Shown: one piece after another, positions 37,587 through 46,224 of the stretch | Numbering within the stretch: position 1 is the first letter of the stretch | Layout: each line of letters begins with the position of its first letter | NCBI RefSeq assembly: GCF_003258705.1 | Contig: NZ_CP029480.1 | Coordinates: 3,596,001 to 3,660,000 of the forward strand | From: Arcticibacterium luteifluviistationis | Lineage (GTDB): Bacteria > Bacteroidota > Bacteroidia > Cytophagales > Spirosomataceae | Length of the DNA stretch: 64,000 nucleotides | Reading direction: 5' to 3' | The notes under the pieces: generated by a model | Seen by the model: the letters and a program-made list of their open reading frames with translations, nothing else | Told to the model about the DNA's origin: nothing | Databases searched by the model: none | Position numbers and translations under genes: made by a program

Positions 37587-38105
37587 TTAATTTCGAGATG
37601 GAAAAAGACCCTGTAAAGCAATACAAAAATTTAAAGCTAAATAAGGTTGCATATTATTATGAGCTTGCCCACTCCCATTATTTAAATTAGAAGAAGAACT
37701 CATTTTCTGCAAAACGCCCGTGTTTCTTCTGTATAATTCTTCTGAATAAACCCCTAATACCTTTCCGTCAGGCACATTAGAGTCTCCTGGTGAGCTAGAG
37801 CCCATTATCTCATGTATATGAGTCGGTAACTCCGCTGCTGAAAGTGTATGCGTTTCCTCGCCACTTTTTTGTCCTAGTGGGTGAGAGAAACCGCCATCGC
37901 TTGACCCAACATGAATAGGTGTTCTTCCTCTTAAATCAGGCAGAGCAAAAGACGTTCTACCATCTCCACCATAGGTAGTTCCCAATAAACTAAAGAGGGA
38001 TTGGTTTTGATTGATAGGCAAAATTTGTCCATCACAAAAAGCCCAACCTCTTGGGGCAAAATTGAAACCAACTATTTTAATTTCTGCTAAAAATGGTTCT
38101 GACAT
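37587..38105 (-). CDS. Phage-tail-collar-domain protein (microcystin-dependent protein-like), copy 1
   Basis: A 172-residue member of the same family, first of three tandem copies. Motifs: FAPRGWAFCDGQILPINQNQ (about 15-34), LLGTTYGGDGRTSFALPDLR, PTHIHEI near residue 95, and the same AHNNMQPYLALNFCIALQGL plus FPSRN ending as copy 3. It starts 1 bp after the stop of the 984-residue beta-helix gene. No signal peptide is visible, so its route to the cell surface, if it goes there, is unclear. Confidence 0.9.
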   Translation of the reverse strand: MSEPFLAEIKIVGFNFAPRGWAFCDGQILPINQNQSLFSLLGTTYGGDGRTSFALPDLRGRTPIHVGSSDGGFSHPLGQKSGEETHTLSAAELPTHIHEIMGSSSPGDSNVPDGKVLGVYSEELYRRNTGVLQKMSSSSNLNNGSGQAHNNMQPYLALNFCIALQGLFPSRN

Positions 38106-38106
38106 A

Positions 38107-41061
38107 TTAAGGTATTTTTCGGCAGGTTTCCTGCTTATAATCTACTATATAATTTCCTGAGGCTGGAGCCACGTATGCCGTAGCTGGACCTAAATCTGTT
38201 CCTAAAATAAAGCTTTCTATTTCTGCCGCTAAGCCTCCAGTAACTGGTGTAAGGCCCTCTATATTTAAGACCGTACCGGTATTTTGAAAAGAGGCGTAAT
38301 CTTCTAATAATGCGTCTCCTCTATCAATTCCATTGCCTTCAAGTTTAACGCAAATAGAGTTTGTAGCACCCAAGGCACCACCTGACTGCATAGAATATGC
38401 ATAACTAGGATTTATTCCATTACTTACTGCCACTACATTATCCAAAACCTGAGCATGTAAGCTACCTGTACCTTCATCAGAAACTAATCGTAATCCGTTT
38501 CCATAAAAATCTGAAATAGAGTTATTAGTAAATGACCCAGAGAGGCTATTGTTAATGGTATTATTAGAAATGGTAAGGGTTACTGCAGCATTTACCAATG
38601 CTTTCACATCAATTCCTATACCGTTTGCACCAGGGTCTATGGAATTATTACCTATAAGACCAGAGCAAAACGCTGAGCTAAATCCATTGACAACAATACC
38701 ACTTCCAGTACTAGCAATTATAGTATTTTGATTGACATCAAAAGTCATATTACTTAGTGCGTTTGCCCCTAAGAAAACTCCACTTACCTGCTCAAAACTG
38801 CTTGTTTGAAGCGTATTGAAGATATTATTACTAACCTGCACATTAAGTGTTCCACTTCCTACAGATTGAGCATTCAAGCCGAAGCTTCTATTATCTGTTA
38901 TATTAGAATTTGAAATCAAGGCAAATACATTAGCTTCCGTACCAGCTTCAATAAGAATCCCGTTTGAGCCCAAAGTTTTACTTACTTTTTGGACAATTGA
39001 ATTACTTATAGTTAAGCTATCTGTTCCTGTTTGGTCAATATTATTTAGAACATAAATATTGTTTTCCGTAGAGCCCTCTATCAAGGTGTTATCAATAACA
39101 CAATCGCCCCCACCAGAACCTTTAAAGTTCAATAAATGAATACCGTTTTCGTCAATAGCGTCACCGTTATCCTTAATTATACAGGCATTCAGGTCTAAGT
39201 TACTCGCCAATTTGCCATATAAACCATGCCTTGCCGAATTAAGAATATTCAAATTTGAAAGTTTGACATTCGTTGCGTTTTCTAGATATACACCGTCAGC
39301 TGTGGCATTGTTTATTATTCCGCCACTGTTATTCCTATTTATAGAAGCATCACCCAACACATCAAAACTTCCTGTAGTGTTTTTTAAGTACAAGCCATAA
39401 GTAGACGCATCGGCATTTATTTCTTTTAAGTTAACGTCAAGAGCCATATCAGTAAGCGAGACGGGCATTCCTGTAGTAGTAGTTACGTTTCCATTAGAGA
39501 TATTCAGTGTCCCTCCATTTGACGCCTCTATGCCATTAAAAGTAGAAGTCTTTAAAGAAAATAGCGTAGTCTGATTAAATGTGGTAACAAGTGTAGGGCT
39601 GTTTTGAATAAGAACTCCTTTCTGAGAAGTTGAGGTAATACTTACTGTAGGATTATTGAAAACTATGGTTGATGCTTGATTGTTAGATAAGACCACTCCC
39701 CCTGTAGCTGAAGTAGAGCTGATGTTACCGTTACTAAAAGTATATGCAGAGCCATTTACACTTTGTGAGATATTAATAAGTGCTCCCGAATTGATATTAA
39801 CACTTCCTGGGTAGGTAAAAGTCAAGCCATTTCCTTCAGTAATTTTAATAGATTCCACGAAAGAATTTATATTACTTACATTCGAATTTACTTGAAACAG
39901 ACCTGAAACGGCAGTCAAATCTATCCCCTTAGGTCCTGTAACTTGAAATATATTGAAAACTATATTTGCTCCTGATCCACTTCCATTTGCCAACTGAACT
40001 CCTGAGCCAGACGTATTTATTACATCAACATCCGAAATTTTCACATCGCCTACATTTTGTGAGCCAGCGTTCTCAATAGCTACTGTGGCACAATTTCCTA
40101 CCTGTAAACCCATCACTTGGTTATTAGGTCCAAGAAGCAATCCAGCACCTAACGAATTAGAAATAACGGGCTTAGAAGAAACACCTGGCAAATTAGCACT
40201 ATAGGCAGGTGCGGTAATGCCATATGAACTCAGATTCAAAGCCACTCCTTGACCTATCAGTTTTTGATTTCCTTCTAAAGTCAGTGATGAAACCCCTGTG
40301 GAAGCATAACTTCCTGAATATAGATATATAATATCGCCTGGTTTGTCTAGGTCTGTCCCGTCATTATTAAGAGGACTCAATGTTTTGAAAGGTTTATCAA
40401 ACGTACCATCGCCAGTGCCGTCATTACCATTTGTGGCATCTACAAACCAGATTAAAGGCTCGGAAGCTCCACCCACAGTAATATTAACTTGAGCTTTATC
40501 ATTTGGTGTAAGAGAGTCGCCATCAGAAATTTCGTAATAAAATGTTTCAATACCGGTAAAACCTGCTGCCGGCATAAAAGTAAAAGAGCCATTTCCTTTG
40601 ACATTCACCTTTGAGCCATTTGCTGTGCTAAAGGTGGTACTGGTATCTTGTGTTACAGCATAGCTAATGCCTACTTTAAGTATCTTGATGGCATCCTTAA
40701 AGGAATCTATATCTAAATCATTGCTTAATAAACCGCTTCCCGCATCCACAGAGATGCCTATATTACCAACAGCCGTATAAGAATCTAACCTAGCCAAAGG
40801 GCTTATATGAACACTCCCAGCATTAATGTCTAAATACGTTTCGTTAATTAAGGTGGAATCTAGCATAAGACCAGTAGCCTGACCAGATTCATTTATGATT
40901 TGAACCTTATACCTTATACTATCTCCAGGGTTTGCTAGGTGATCTCCAAGCCCATCTATAATAAGGCTATCAGACTGCGTTACTTTTAAAATCTGAGAAT
41001 AAGAATTAAAAGATACCGCACAACCTATCAAGTAGGTTATAAACAATAAGTTTAGTTTCAT
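38107..41061 (-). CDS. Large beta-helix surface protein with cadherin/Ig-like N-terminal domain
   Basis: A 984-residue predicted secreted protein and first gene of the eight-gene operon. Signal peptide about 1-22. Residues about 25-90 resemble a DUF11-like conserved repeat (GDSIRYKVQIINESGQATG). About 95-195 is a bacterial cadherin/Ig-like domain (GSFTFMPAAGFTGIETFYYE). DATNGNDGTGDGTFDKPFKT (about 207-226) opens a long right-handed beta-helix of parallel-strand repeats with stacks of Asn, Ile and Ser, to about 930. No type IX signal or sortase motif is seen. It resembles large proteins found upstream of tail-collar clusters in other bacteria, as far as I recall. Likely an adhesin or scaffold; function unproven. 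Confidence 0.85.
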   Translation of the reverse strand: MKLNLLFITYLIGCAVSFNSYSQILKVTQSDSLIIDGLGDHLANPGDSIRYKVQIINESGQATGLMLDSTLINETYLDINAGSVHISPLARLDSYTAVGNIGISVDAGSGLLSNDLDIDSFKDAIKILKVGISYAVTQDTSTTFSTANGSKVNVKGNGSFTFMPAAGFTGIETFYYEISDGDSLTPNDKAQVNITVGGASEPLIWFVDATNGNDGTGDGTFDKPFKTLSPLNNDGTDLDKPGDIIYLYSGSYASTGVSSLTLEGNQKLIGQGVALNLSSYGITAPAYSANLPGVSSKPVISNSLGAGLLLGPNNQVMGLQVGNCATVAIENAGSQNVGDVKISDVDVINTSGSGVQLANGSGSGANIVFNIFQVTGPKGIDLTAVSGLFQVNSNVSNINSFVESIKITEGNGLTFTYPGSVNINSGALINISQSVNGSAYTFSNGNISSTSATGGVVLSNNQASTIVFNNPTVSITSTSQKGVLIQNSPTLVTTFNQTTLFSLKTSTFNGIEASNGGTLNISNGNVTTTTGMPVSLTDMALDVNLKEINADASTYGLYLKNTTGSFDVLGDASINRNNSGGIINNATADGVYLENATNVKLSNLNILNSARHGLYGKLASNLDLNACIIKDNGDAIDENGIHLLNFKGSGGGDCVIDNTLIEGSTENNIYVLNNIDQTGTDSLTISNSIVQKVSKTLGSNGILIEAGTEANVFALISNSNITDNRSFGLNAQSVGSGTLNVQVSNNIFNTLQTSSFEQVSGVFLGANALSNMTFDVNQNTIIASTGSGIVVNGFSSAFCSGLIGNNSIDPGANGIGIDVKALVNAAVTLTISNNTINNSLSGSFTNNSISDFYGNGLRLVSDEGTGSLHAQVLDNVVAVSNGINPSYAYSMQSGGALGATNSICVKLEGNGIDRGDALLEDYASFQNTGTVLNIEGLTPVTGGLAAEIESFILGTDLGPATAYVAPASGNYIVDYKQETCRKIP

Positions 41062-41288
41062 GCTTTGTAGTGGTCTTGGAGGAATTTACTAAAGCAAGCT
41101 ACATAATCCTGACTTTAACAAAAAACATGAATCAAATACCTGAATACGGTTAACTATAACCGAAAACGCAATTACCCTCTCATAATAAGACACTTAGGGA
41201 CGAAAAATTCGAATTTATCTATATAAATATGTTTATTGAGTGGTATCCTCAGGAACGCTCCAAATAGCGTTAAAACTAAGAAGTTAGA

Positions 41289-43043
41289 TTACTTTATCTT
41301 AATCTCATAAGGCATTCTAGCCTGCAATTTGTCCATTTTCTGCAGCTCGTTTATCTCTTTTAAATAAGGAGCTAAAATGCCTAACTTTTGGTCCAACTTA
41401 AGACTGCTCTGTTCTGATATTTTCTCCATAATAAGTTCTATATCGCTTTTAGCTTTTGGGTAATACCTGACTTGAAAATCATCTTCAATACCTACATTTT
41501 CAGCCGCCATTTGAATAGCATCCTCTAAACTTCCTAGAATATCTACTAATCCATTCTCTTTTGCCTGAAGCCCTGTCCAAACTCGACCGCTGGCAATAGC
41601 TTTCAAATCTTCTATTGCCATATTTCGTCCTTCAGCAGCTTTTGATGTAAACTTTTCATAACCTTCATTTACACCCTTTTGAATCATCATTTTCTCTACA
41701 TCAGACATCTCGCCTACTACTGAAGGGAAGTTTGAATGCTCATGAGATTCTACGCCATCAAAAGTTACACCCAATTTATTATTAAGTAATTCTTCCGCAT
41801 TAACCAACATTCCAAAAATACCTATTGAACCCGTGATAGTCGTTGGGTTGGCAAAAATCGTATCACAGCCCATCGCCATATAATATCCTCCTGATGCGGC
41901 ATAATCGCCCATACTTGCATATACAGGCTTTTCCTTTTTAGCGATCTGAATTTCTCTCCACATAATATCAGACGCCAAAGCACTACCTCCACCAGAGTTT
42001 ATTCTCAAAACTATCGCTTTTACTTTATCGTCCTTAACTGCTTTTCTTAGTTCAGCAATCCAGCTTTCAGAAGCTATCACTTCGTTAGAGCCTTCACCAG
42101 AAACTATGCTTCCTTGCCCTATTATTACAGCAATTCGCTGATTCCTATCGCCGCTTTTAATCATCTTTTTTGCCTTACCATATTTCTCAGCAGAAATAAA
42201 GTTGATCTTATCGTCTTCTTTTATTTCTAACACTTTCCTTAGAGCGGCTTCAAACTCGTCAAAGTAAACTATATCAGTAACCACTTTTCTGTCAAGTGCA
42301 TCTTCTGCAGAGCTAATATTTTCATCTAATACCGCTTTTACTTCTTCATCTGTCAATCCACGAGATTCGGCTACTTGGTGATAGATATGACCTGCGATAG
42401 AATTTATATATGACGTTACTTGCTCGCGATTAGCATCAGACATGTTAGTTCTAATAAATGGCTCTACAGCACTTTTATAATCTCCAACTTTAAAAATCAA
42501 TGGTTTCACACCAATTTTATCAAAAAGGCCTTTGTAAAAAGTCACTTCACCGTATAAACCGTTAAATTCTAGACCGCCTGCTTTATTTAGGAAGATTCTG
42601 TCTGCAACAGAGTTGATATAAACCGCCTGCTCTGACATTACCTCTGAATAGGCATAAATAAATTTACCCGACTCCTTAAATTCTTTCAATACATTTCTAA
42701 GCTCTTCTAATGTACCAAAGCTCGCCTGAGGGTATCCCGAATCTAAATAAATACCTTTGATGCTTGGGTCTTCTTGAGCATTTCGTATAGCCGATTTTAG
42801 ACTAATTAAACCCACTTTACCAGGTCCATCTTCAAAAATCATAGCAAAAGGATCATCTTCAGGAGCGTCTTCAAGAATAATCTGATTAAGGTTTATCTTT
42901 AAAACAGATTTTTCCTTAACAGTTACTGTAGAGTCAGCACTAGAAAACATTGAACCTATACCTATCAGAAGAAAAAGAGACAGGAGAAAAAACACAAATA
43001 AACCTGCCACTGTGGCCAATACGTACTTGAAGAATTGAAGCAT
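41289..43043 (-). CDS. sppA: Signal peptide peptidase SppA (67K type)
   Basis: Membrane-bound serine protease that degrades cleaved signal peptides. The 584-residue protein has an N-terminal membrane anchor (about 5-31) and the duplicated crotonase-like fold of long SppA. The catalytic dyad is visible: general base Lys190 (FKVGDYKSAVEPF) and nucleophile Ser384 (GDYAASGGYYMA). INSGGGSALASD (about 348-359) forms the oxyanion region. TACTTTTG on the minus strand at 43087-43094 is a likely -7 box (leader about 40 nt). Monocistronic; upstream of the surface-protein operon but 228 bp apart. Confidence 0.95.
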   Translation of the reverse strand: MLQFFKYVLATVAGLFVFFLLSLFLLIGIGSMFSSADSTVTVKEKSVLKINLNQIILEDAPEDDPFAMIFEDGPGKVGLISLKSAIRNAQEDPSIKGIYLDSGYPQASFGTLEELRNVLKEFKESGKFIYAYSEVMSEQAVYINSVADRIFLNKAGGLEFNGLYGEVTFYKGLFDKIGVKPLIFKVGDYKSAVEPFIRTNMSDANREQVTSYINSIAGHIYHQVAESRGLTDEEVKAVLDENISSAEDALDRKVVTDIVYFDEFEAALRKVLEIKEDDKINFISAEKYGKAKKMIKSGDRNQRIAVIIGQGSIVSGEGSNEVIASESWIAELRKAVKDDKVKAIVLRINSGGGSALASDIMWREIQIAKKEKPVYASMGDYAASGGYYMAMGCDTIFANPTTITGSIGIFGMLVNAEELLNNKLGVTFDGVESHEHSNFPSVVGEMSDVEKMMIQKGVNEGYEKFTSKAAEGRNMAIEDLKAIASGRVWTGLQAKENGLVDILGSLEDAIQMAAENVGIEDDFQVRYYPKAKSDIELIMEKISEQSSLKLDQKLGILAPYLKEINELQKMDKLQARMPYEIKIK

Positions 43044-43086
43044 ATACTTATTTTATATATCTAACTAATTATCAAAAATAGAGATA

Positions 43087-43094
43087 CAAAAGTA
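43087..43094 (-). promoter_or_regulatory. -7 box (TACTTTTG) for sppA
   Basis: A perfect TAnnTTTG on the minus strand about 44 bp before the sppA ATG. The -33 position lacks a clear TTTG. Confidence 0.45.
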
Positions 43095-43171
43095 AGATTG
43101 ACTAAGACAGCGTCATGTTTTTATTGATAAGTGGTATTTTGCAGACACAAAACAGTATTTCAACAATTTTA

Positions 43172-43624
43172 ATGGACAGAGGTATATTCCTTAAGGCTTG
43201 TAATTTTTGTGTTTATCAAGAAAGAACGCAAGAAGAAGTTAGACAAAGACTAAGAGATTGGACTGTCTATGGAGAAGAGGCCGAAGAAATCATTTCTGAA
43301 TTAATTCAAGAGAACTTCATTAATGAAGAGCGATTTTCTAAAGTTTATGCCGGTAGTAAGTTTAGGGTTAAGAAATGGGGACGAAGAAAAATTTTACTGG
43401 AATTAAAAAGACGTGGCCTTACTGATTATTGTATAAAAAAAGGGATGGCCGAAATTGACGAAGAAGAGTACTTTCTGGTGCTACAAGCTTTGCTTCATAA
43501 GAAGCTACACGCCTTAAGATCCGAATCAAACCCCTTTGTCAAAAACCAAAAAGCAGCTAAGTACGCCATGCAAAAAGGTTATGAAAGTGGCTTAATTTGG
43601 GAAATATTGAAGAAAAACGACTAA
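43172..43624 (+). CDS. recX: Regulatory protein RecX
   Basis: Modulates RecA filament activity. I choose the ATG at 43172 (MDRGIFLKACNFCVYQERTQ), giving 150 residues, because RecX proteins start close before the helical repeat seen here (CNFCVYQERTQEEVRQRL). A longer frame from 43115 would add 19 atypical residues. Three-helix repeats follow: LIQENFINEERFSKVYAGSK and KWGRRKILLELKRRGL are characteristic, and the end QKGYESGLIWEILKK is typical. The GMC oxidoreductase gene follows after 49 bp with no terminator, so they may be co-transcribed. Confidence 0.87.
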   Translation: MDRGIFLKACNFCVYQERTQEEVRQRLRDWTVYGEEAEEIISELIQENFINEERFSKVYAGSKFRVKKWGRRKILLELKRRGLTDYCIKKGMAEIDEEEYFLVLQALLHKKLHALRSESNPFVKNQKAAKYAMQKGYESGLIWEILKKND

Positions 43625-43673
43625 TTTCATAGCCTAATACACTTCTTCCATAAATCAATAAACCCTAGAATTG

Positions 43674-45278
43674 ATGAAATACGACTACATAATAGTGGGA
43701 GCTGGGAGTGCTGGATGCGTTTTGGCCAATAGACTTTCTGCAAACCCAGCGAATCATGTTTTGCTTTTAGAAGCTGGTGGACCCGACCGAAAGCTAGAAA
43801 TTCATATTCCTGCAGGTTACGCCAAACTGCATAGAACTAAAGTGGACAGCGGCTATTACACCGAACCTCAAAAGCACATACTAAATAGAAAACTATACCT
43901 TCCTAGGGGGAAAGTGCTTGGCGGCTGTAGCTCTACCAATGCCATGGCCTATGTGCGAGGAAACAAAGAAGATTATAACGACTGGGCAGCTGCAGGCAAT
44001 AAAGGGTGGACTTATGAAGATGTACTTCCCTATTTCAAAAAGTCAGAGCATAATGAAGACCATCAAGACCAATACCATGGTAGCGGTGGCGAACTAAATG
44101 TTACTTTTAATCAGAGTTTTGGTACCCCATTTTCACAAGCTTTTATAGATGCCTCGATAGAGCAGGGCTTTGAACTAAACCCTGATTATAATGGAGCTTC
44201 TCAAAAAGGCGTAGGGAAATTTCAATTCAGCATAAAAGATAGTAAAAGGCACAGTGCCGTAGGGGCATTTTTAAAACCAGCCTTTAAGAGAAAGAACCTC
44301 ACCATTATCACGAGAGCAACGGTTCGGAAAGTCATAATAGAAAATGATAAAGCAAAAGGTGTTGAAGTAGAACTGGGAAAGAACAACGTCCAAACCTTCC
44401 TAGCCGAAAAAGACGTCGTACTATCTGCGGGCTCATTTGTTTCCCCACAACTGTTGATGCTTTCTGGAATTGGAGAGAAAAGTCAATTAGAAAAACATGG
44501 CGTTACATGTATTAAGGAACTAAACGGCGTCGGGAAAAATCTGCAAGACCATCTCTTTTATGGTGTTAGTGGCTTAGCCAATACCCAAGAAGGTCAAAAT
44601 CACCATTTGTCCCTATTTAATCAAACAAAAGATTTCATTCAATACCTCTTTACAAAAAAAGGAGCTTTAACCATTGGCCCACTTGAGTCCGTGGCTTTTG
44701 GCAGCACCGCAAATAGTCCAAACAGAATTGACTATCAATTACACTTTGCGGCTATAAACATTGGCAACGATTACACAGTAGACCTTTACAATCACAAAAC
44801 ACTTCCTTTACAAGATGGCTTCACTATTTTACCTACCCTTTTAAGACCCAAAAGCCGTGGGGAAGTAAGCCTCAAAAGCTCTAACCCTTTTGACCAAGCA
44901 ATTATTCAACCCAATTTCCTATCGGAAGAGGAAGACAGATTGCTACTTCTGAATGCCGGTAAGAAAGCTCTTGAAATCTTACATTCTAATGCCTTCTCAA
45001 AACACATGAAGGCACATTTGACTCCGCCAGATTATAGCTCGGATGAGGCATTCATGGACCACATTCTTAAACAAGTAGAAACAGTTTACCATCCAGTGGG
45101 TACTTGCAAAATGGGAATAGATGATATGGCTGTAGTTGACCCTAATTTAAGGGTAAAGGGAATAGAAAATCTACGAGTAATTGACGGCTCTATTATGCCA
45201 ACTATAGTCTCTGGCAATACCAATGCCCCTATTTATATGATAGCAGAAAAAGGAGCAGACCTCATTTTAAATGGATAA
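43674..45278 (+). CDS. GMC-family FAD-dependent oxidoreductase
   Basis: Flavoprotein alcohol oxidase or dehydrogenase (choline dehydrogenase/long-chain alcohol type). The ATG at 43674 gives 534 residues; a TTG one codon earlier is less likely. FAD-binding DYIIVGAGSAGCVLANRL is at residues 4-21. The GMC signature is GKVLGGCSSTNAMAYVRG (about 80-97), the second signature GSFVSPQLLMLSGIG, and the C-terminal active-site residues lie in YHPVGTCKMG (His) and SGNTNAPIYMIAEKGAD (Asn). No export signal. It is followed by a lipid-hydroxylase, KAS III, ALDH and acyl-CoA ligase set, which suggests a fatty alcohol as substrate; this is inference. Confidence 0.92.
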   Translation: MKYDYIIVGAGSAGCVLANRLSANPANHVLLLEAGGPDRKLEIHIPAGYAKLHRTKVDSGYYTEPQKHILNRKLYLPRGKVLGGCSSTNAMAYVRGNKEDYNDWAAAGNKGWTYEDVLPYFKKSEHNEDHQDQYHGSGGELNVTFNQSFGTPFSQAFIDASIEQGFELNPDYNGASQKGVGKFQFSIKDSKRHSAVGAFLKPAFKRKNLTIITRATVRKVIIENDKAKGVEVELGKNNVQTFLAEKDVVLSAGSFVSPQLLMLSGIGEKSQLEKHGVTCIKELNGVGKNLQDHLFYGVSGLANTQEGQNHHLSLFNQTKDFIQYLFTKKGALTIGPLESVAFGSTANSPNRIDYQLHFAAINIGNDYTVDLYNHKTLPLQDGFTILPTLLRPKSRGEVSLKSSNPFDQAIIQPNFLSEEEDRLLLLNAGKKALEILHSNAFSKHMKAHLTPPDYSSDEAFMDHILKQVETVYHPVGTCKMGIDDMAVVDPNLRVKGIENLRVIDGSIMPTIVSGNTNAPIYMIAEKGADLILNG

Positions 45279-45318
45279 TTAGAATACTTTACCATCTCTT
45301 TTAAGTTTCACTGCTCAC

Positions 45319-45350
45319 TTTAATTATTCAAGTATTTTTTTGTACTTTTC
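45319..45350 (+). promoter_or_regulatory. Possible promoter of the lipid gene set
   Basis: TTTA (45319-45322), a 20-nt spacer, then TACTTTTC (45343-45350), one base off the -7 consensus. The predicted leader is about 24 nt before the TTG start of the hydroxylase gene. Confidence 0.4.
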
Positions 45351-45378
45351 TACCTCATTCAACAAGCTCTTATAAAAA

Positions 45379-46224
45379 TTGGAAAATATCATCAACTACT
45401 TTGGGAGCATTCCAACCCTACATAGAACCATAATACTGGTAGGAGGTATTGCTTTCTTTTGGATTTTGGAGTCCGTTGCTCCACTATTTGACTTTAAATA
45501 TAAAAAAACTAAACATGCAGGCCTCAATATTTTCTTTACCCTAACCACCATTCTGGTCAACTTCCCATTGGCTTTTATACTGGTAAAGTCGTCAGACTGG
45601 GCTGTCGCAAGTGATTTTGGCATAATAAATTGGCTTCCAGAAATGCCAATATGGGCATATGCCCTTTTAGGATTAATGCTTCTAGATTTAATTGGAGCAT
45701 ATTTTATTCACTGGTTAGAACATCAAGTAAAATGGATGTGGATGTTTCATTTAATACATCACTCTGACCTAAACGTTGACACTACTTCGGCCAATAGACA
45801 TCATCCTGGAGAAAGCGTTTTCCGCTTTATTTTCACCACCATTGCCGTGGTTATCACAGGAGCTCCCATGTGGATGGTATTTATGTATCAGTCTATCTCT
45901 GTGGTGCTTTCCCAGTTTAATCATGCAAATATTAGCTTACCAAAAAGCGTTAATAATATACTTAGTTATTTTATAGTAACGCCCAACATGCACCATGTAC
46001 ACCATCATTATACCCAACCGTATACTGACTCTAATTATGGTAATATTTTCGCAATTTGGGACAGAGTCTTTGGAACATTTAGAAATCTCGAAAAAAGTCA
46101 ACTAATTTACGGGATAGACACTTATATGTCTCCAGAAGAAAATGAACACATAGGCCCGCTTCTTAAAATTCCTTTTGGAGCATATAGGGAGCCTGAAAAC
46201 GAAAAATTTAAAACAAAACAGTGA
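45379..46224 (+). CDS. Sterol desaturase/fatty acid hydroxylase-family membrane protein
   Basis: Integral-membrane di-iron enzyme that hydroxylates or desaturates a lipid. The start is TTG (MENIINYFGS); no ATG lies nearby in frame. The 281-residue protein has about four spans and all the histidine boxes: HWLEH (111-115), HLIHH (124-128), RHHPGE (140-145) and HHVHHH (205-210). The downstream KAS III gene overlaps by 4 bp (GTGA), implying coupled synthesis. The substrate is not evident; a fatty acyl chain or carotenoid/hopanoid-type lipid are options, and the neighbours favour a fatty acyl chain. Confidence 0.9.
   Translation: MENIINYFGSIPTLHRTIILVGGIAFFWILESVAPLFDFKYKKTKHAGLNIFFTLTTILVNFPLAFILVKSSDWAVASDFGIINWLPEMPIWAYALLGLMLLDLIGAYFIHWLEHQVKWMWMFHLIHHSDLNVDTTSANRHHPGESVFRFIFTTIAVVITGAPMWMVFMYQSISVVLSQFNHANISLPKSVNNILSYFIVTPNMHHVHHHYTQPYTDSNYGNIFAIWDRVFGTFRNLEKSQLIYGIDTYMSPEENEHIGPLLKIPFGAYREPENEKFKTKQ

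Noticed and set aside
37582-37626. Longer N-terminus for the second collar protein
   Set aside because: It would overlap the upstream gene and add residues absent from both paralogues; MAEPF aligns with their starts.
36523-38105. Tail-collar genes as part of a prophage
   Set aside because: No capsid, terminase, portal, sheath, lysis or integrase gene is present in the 64 kb.
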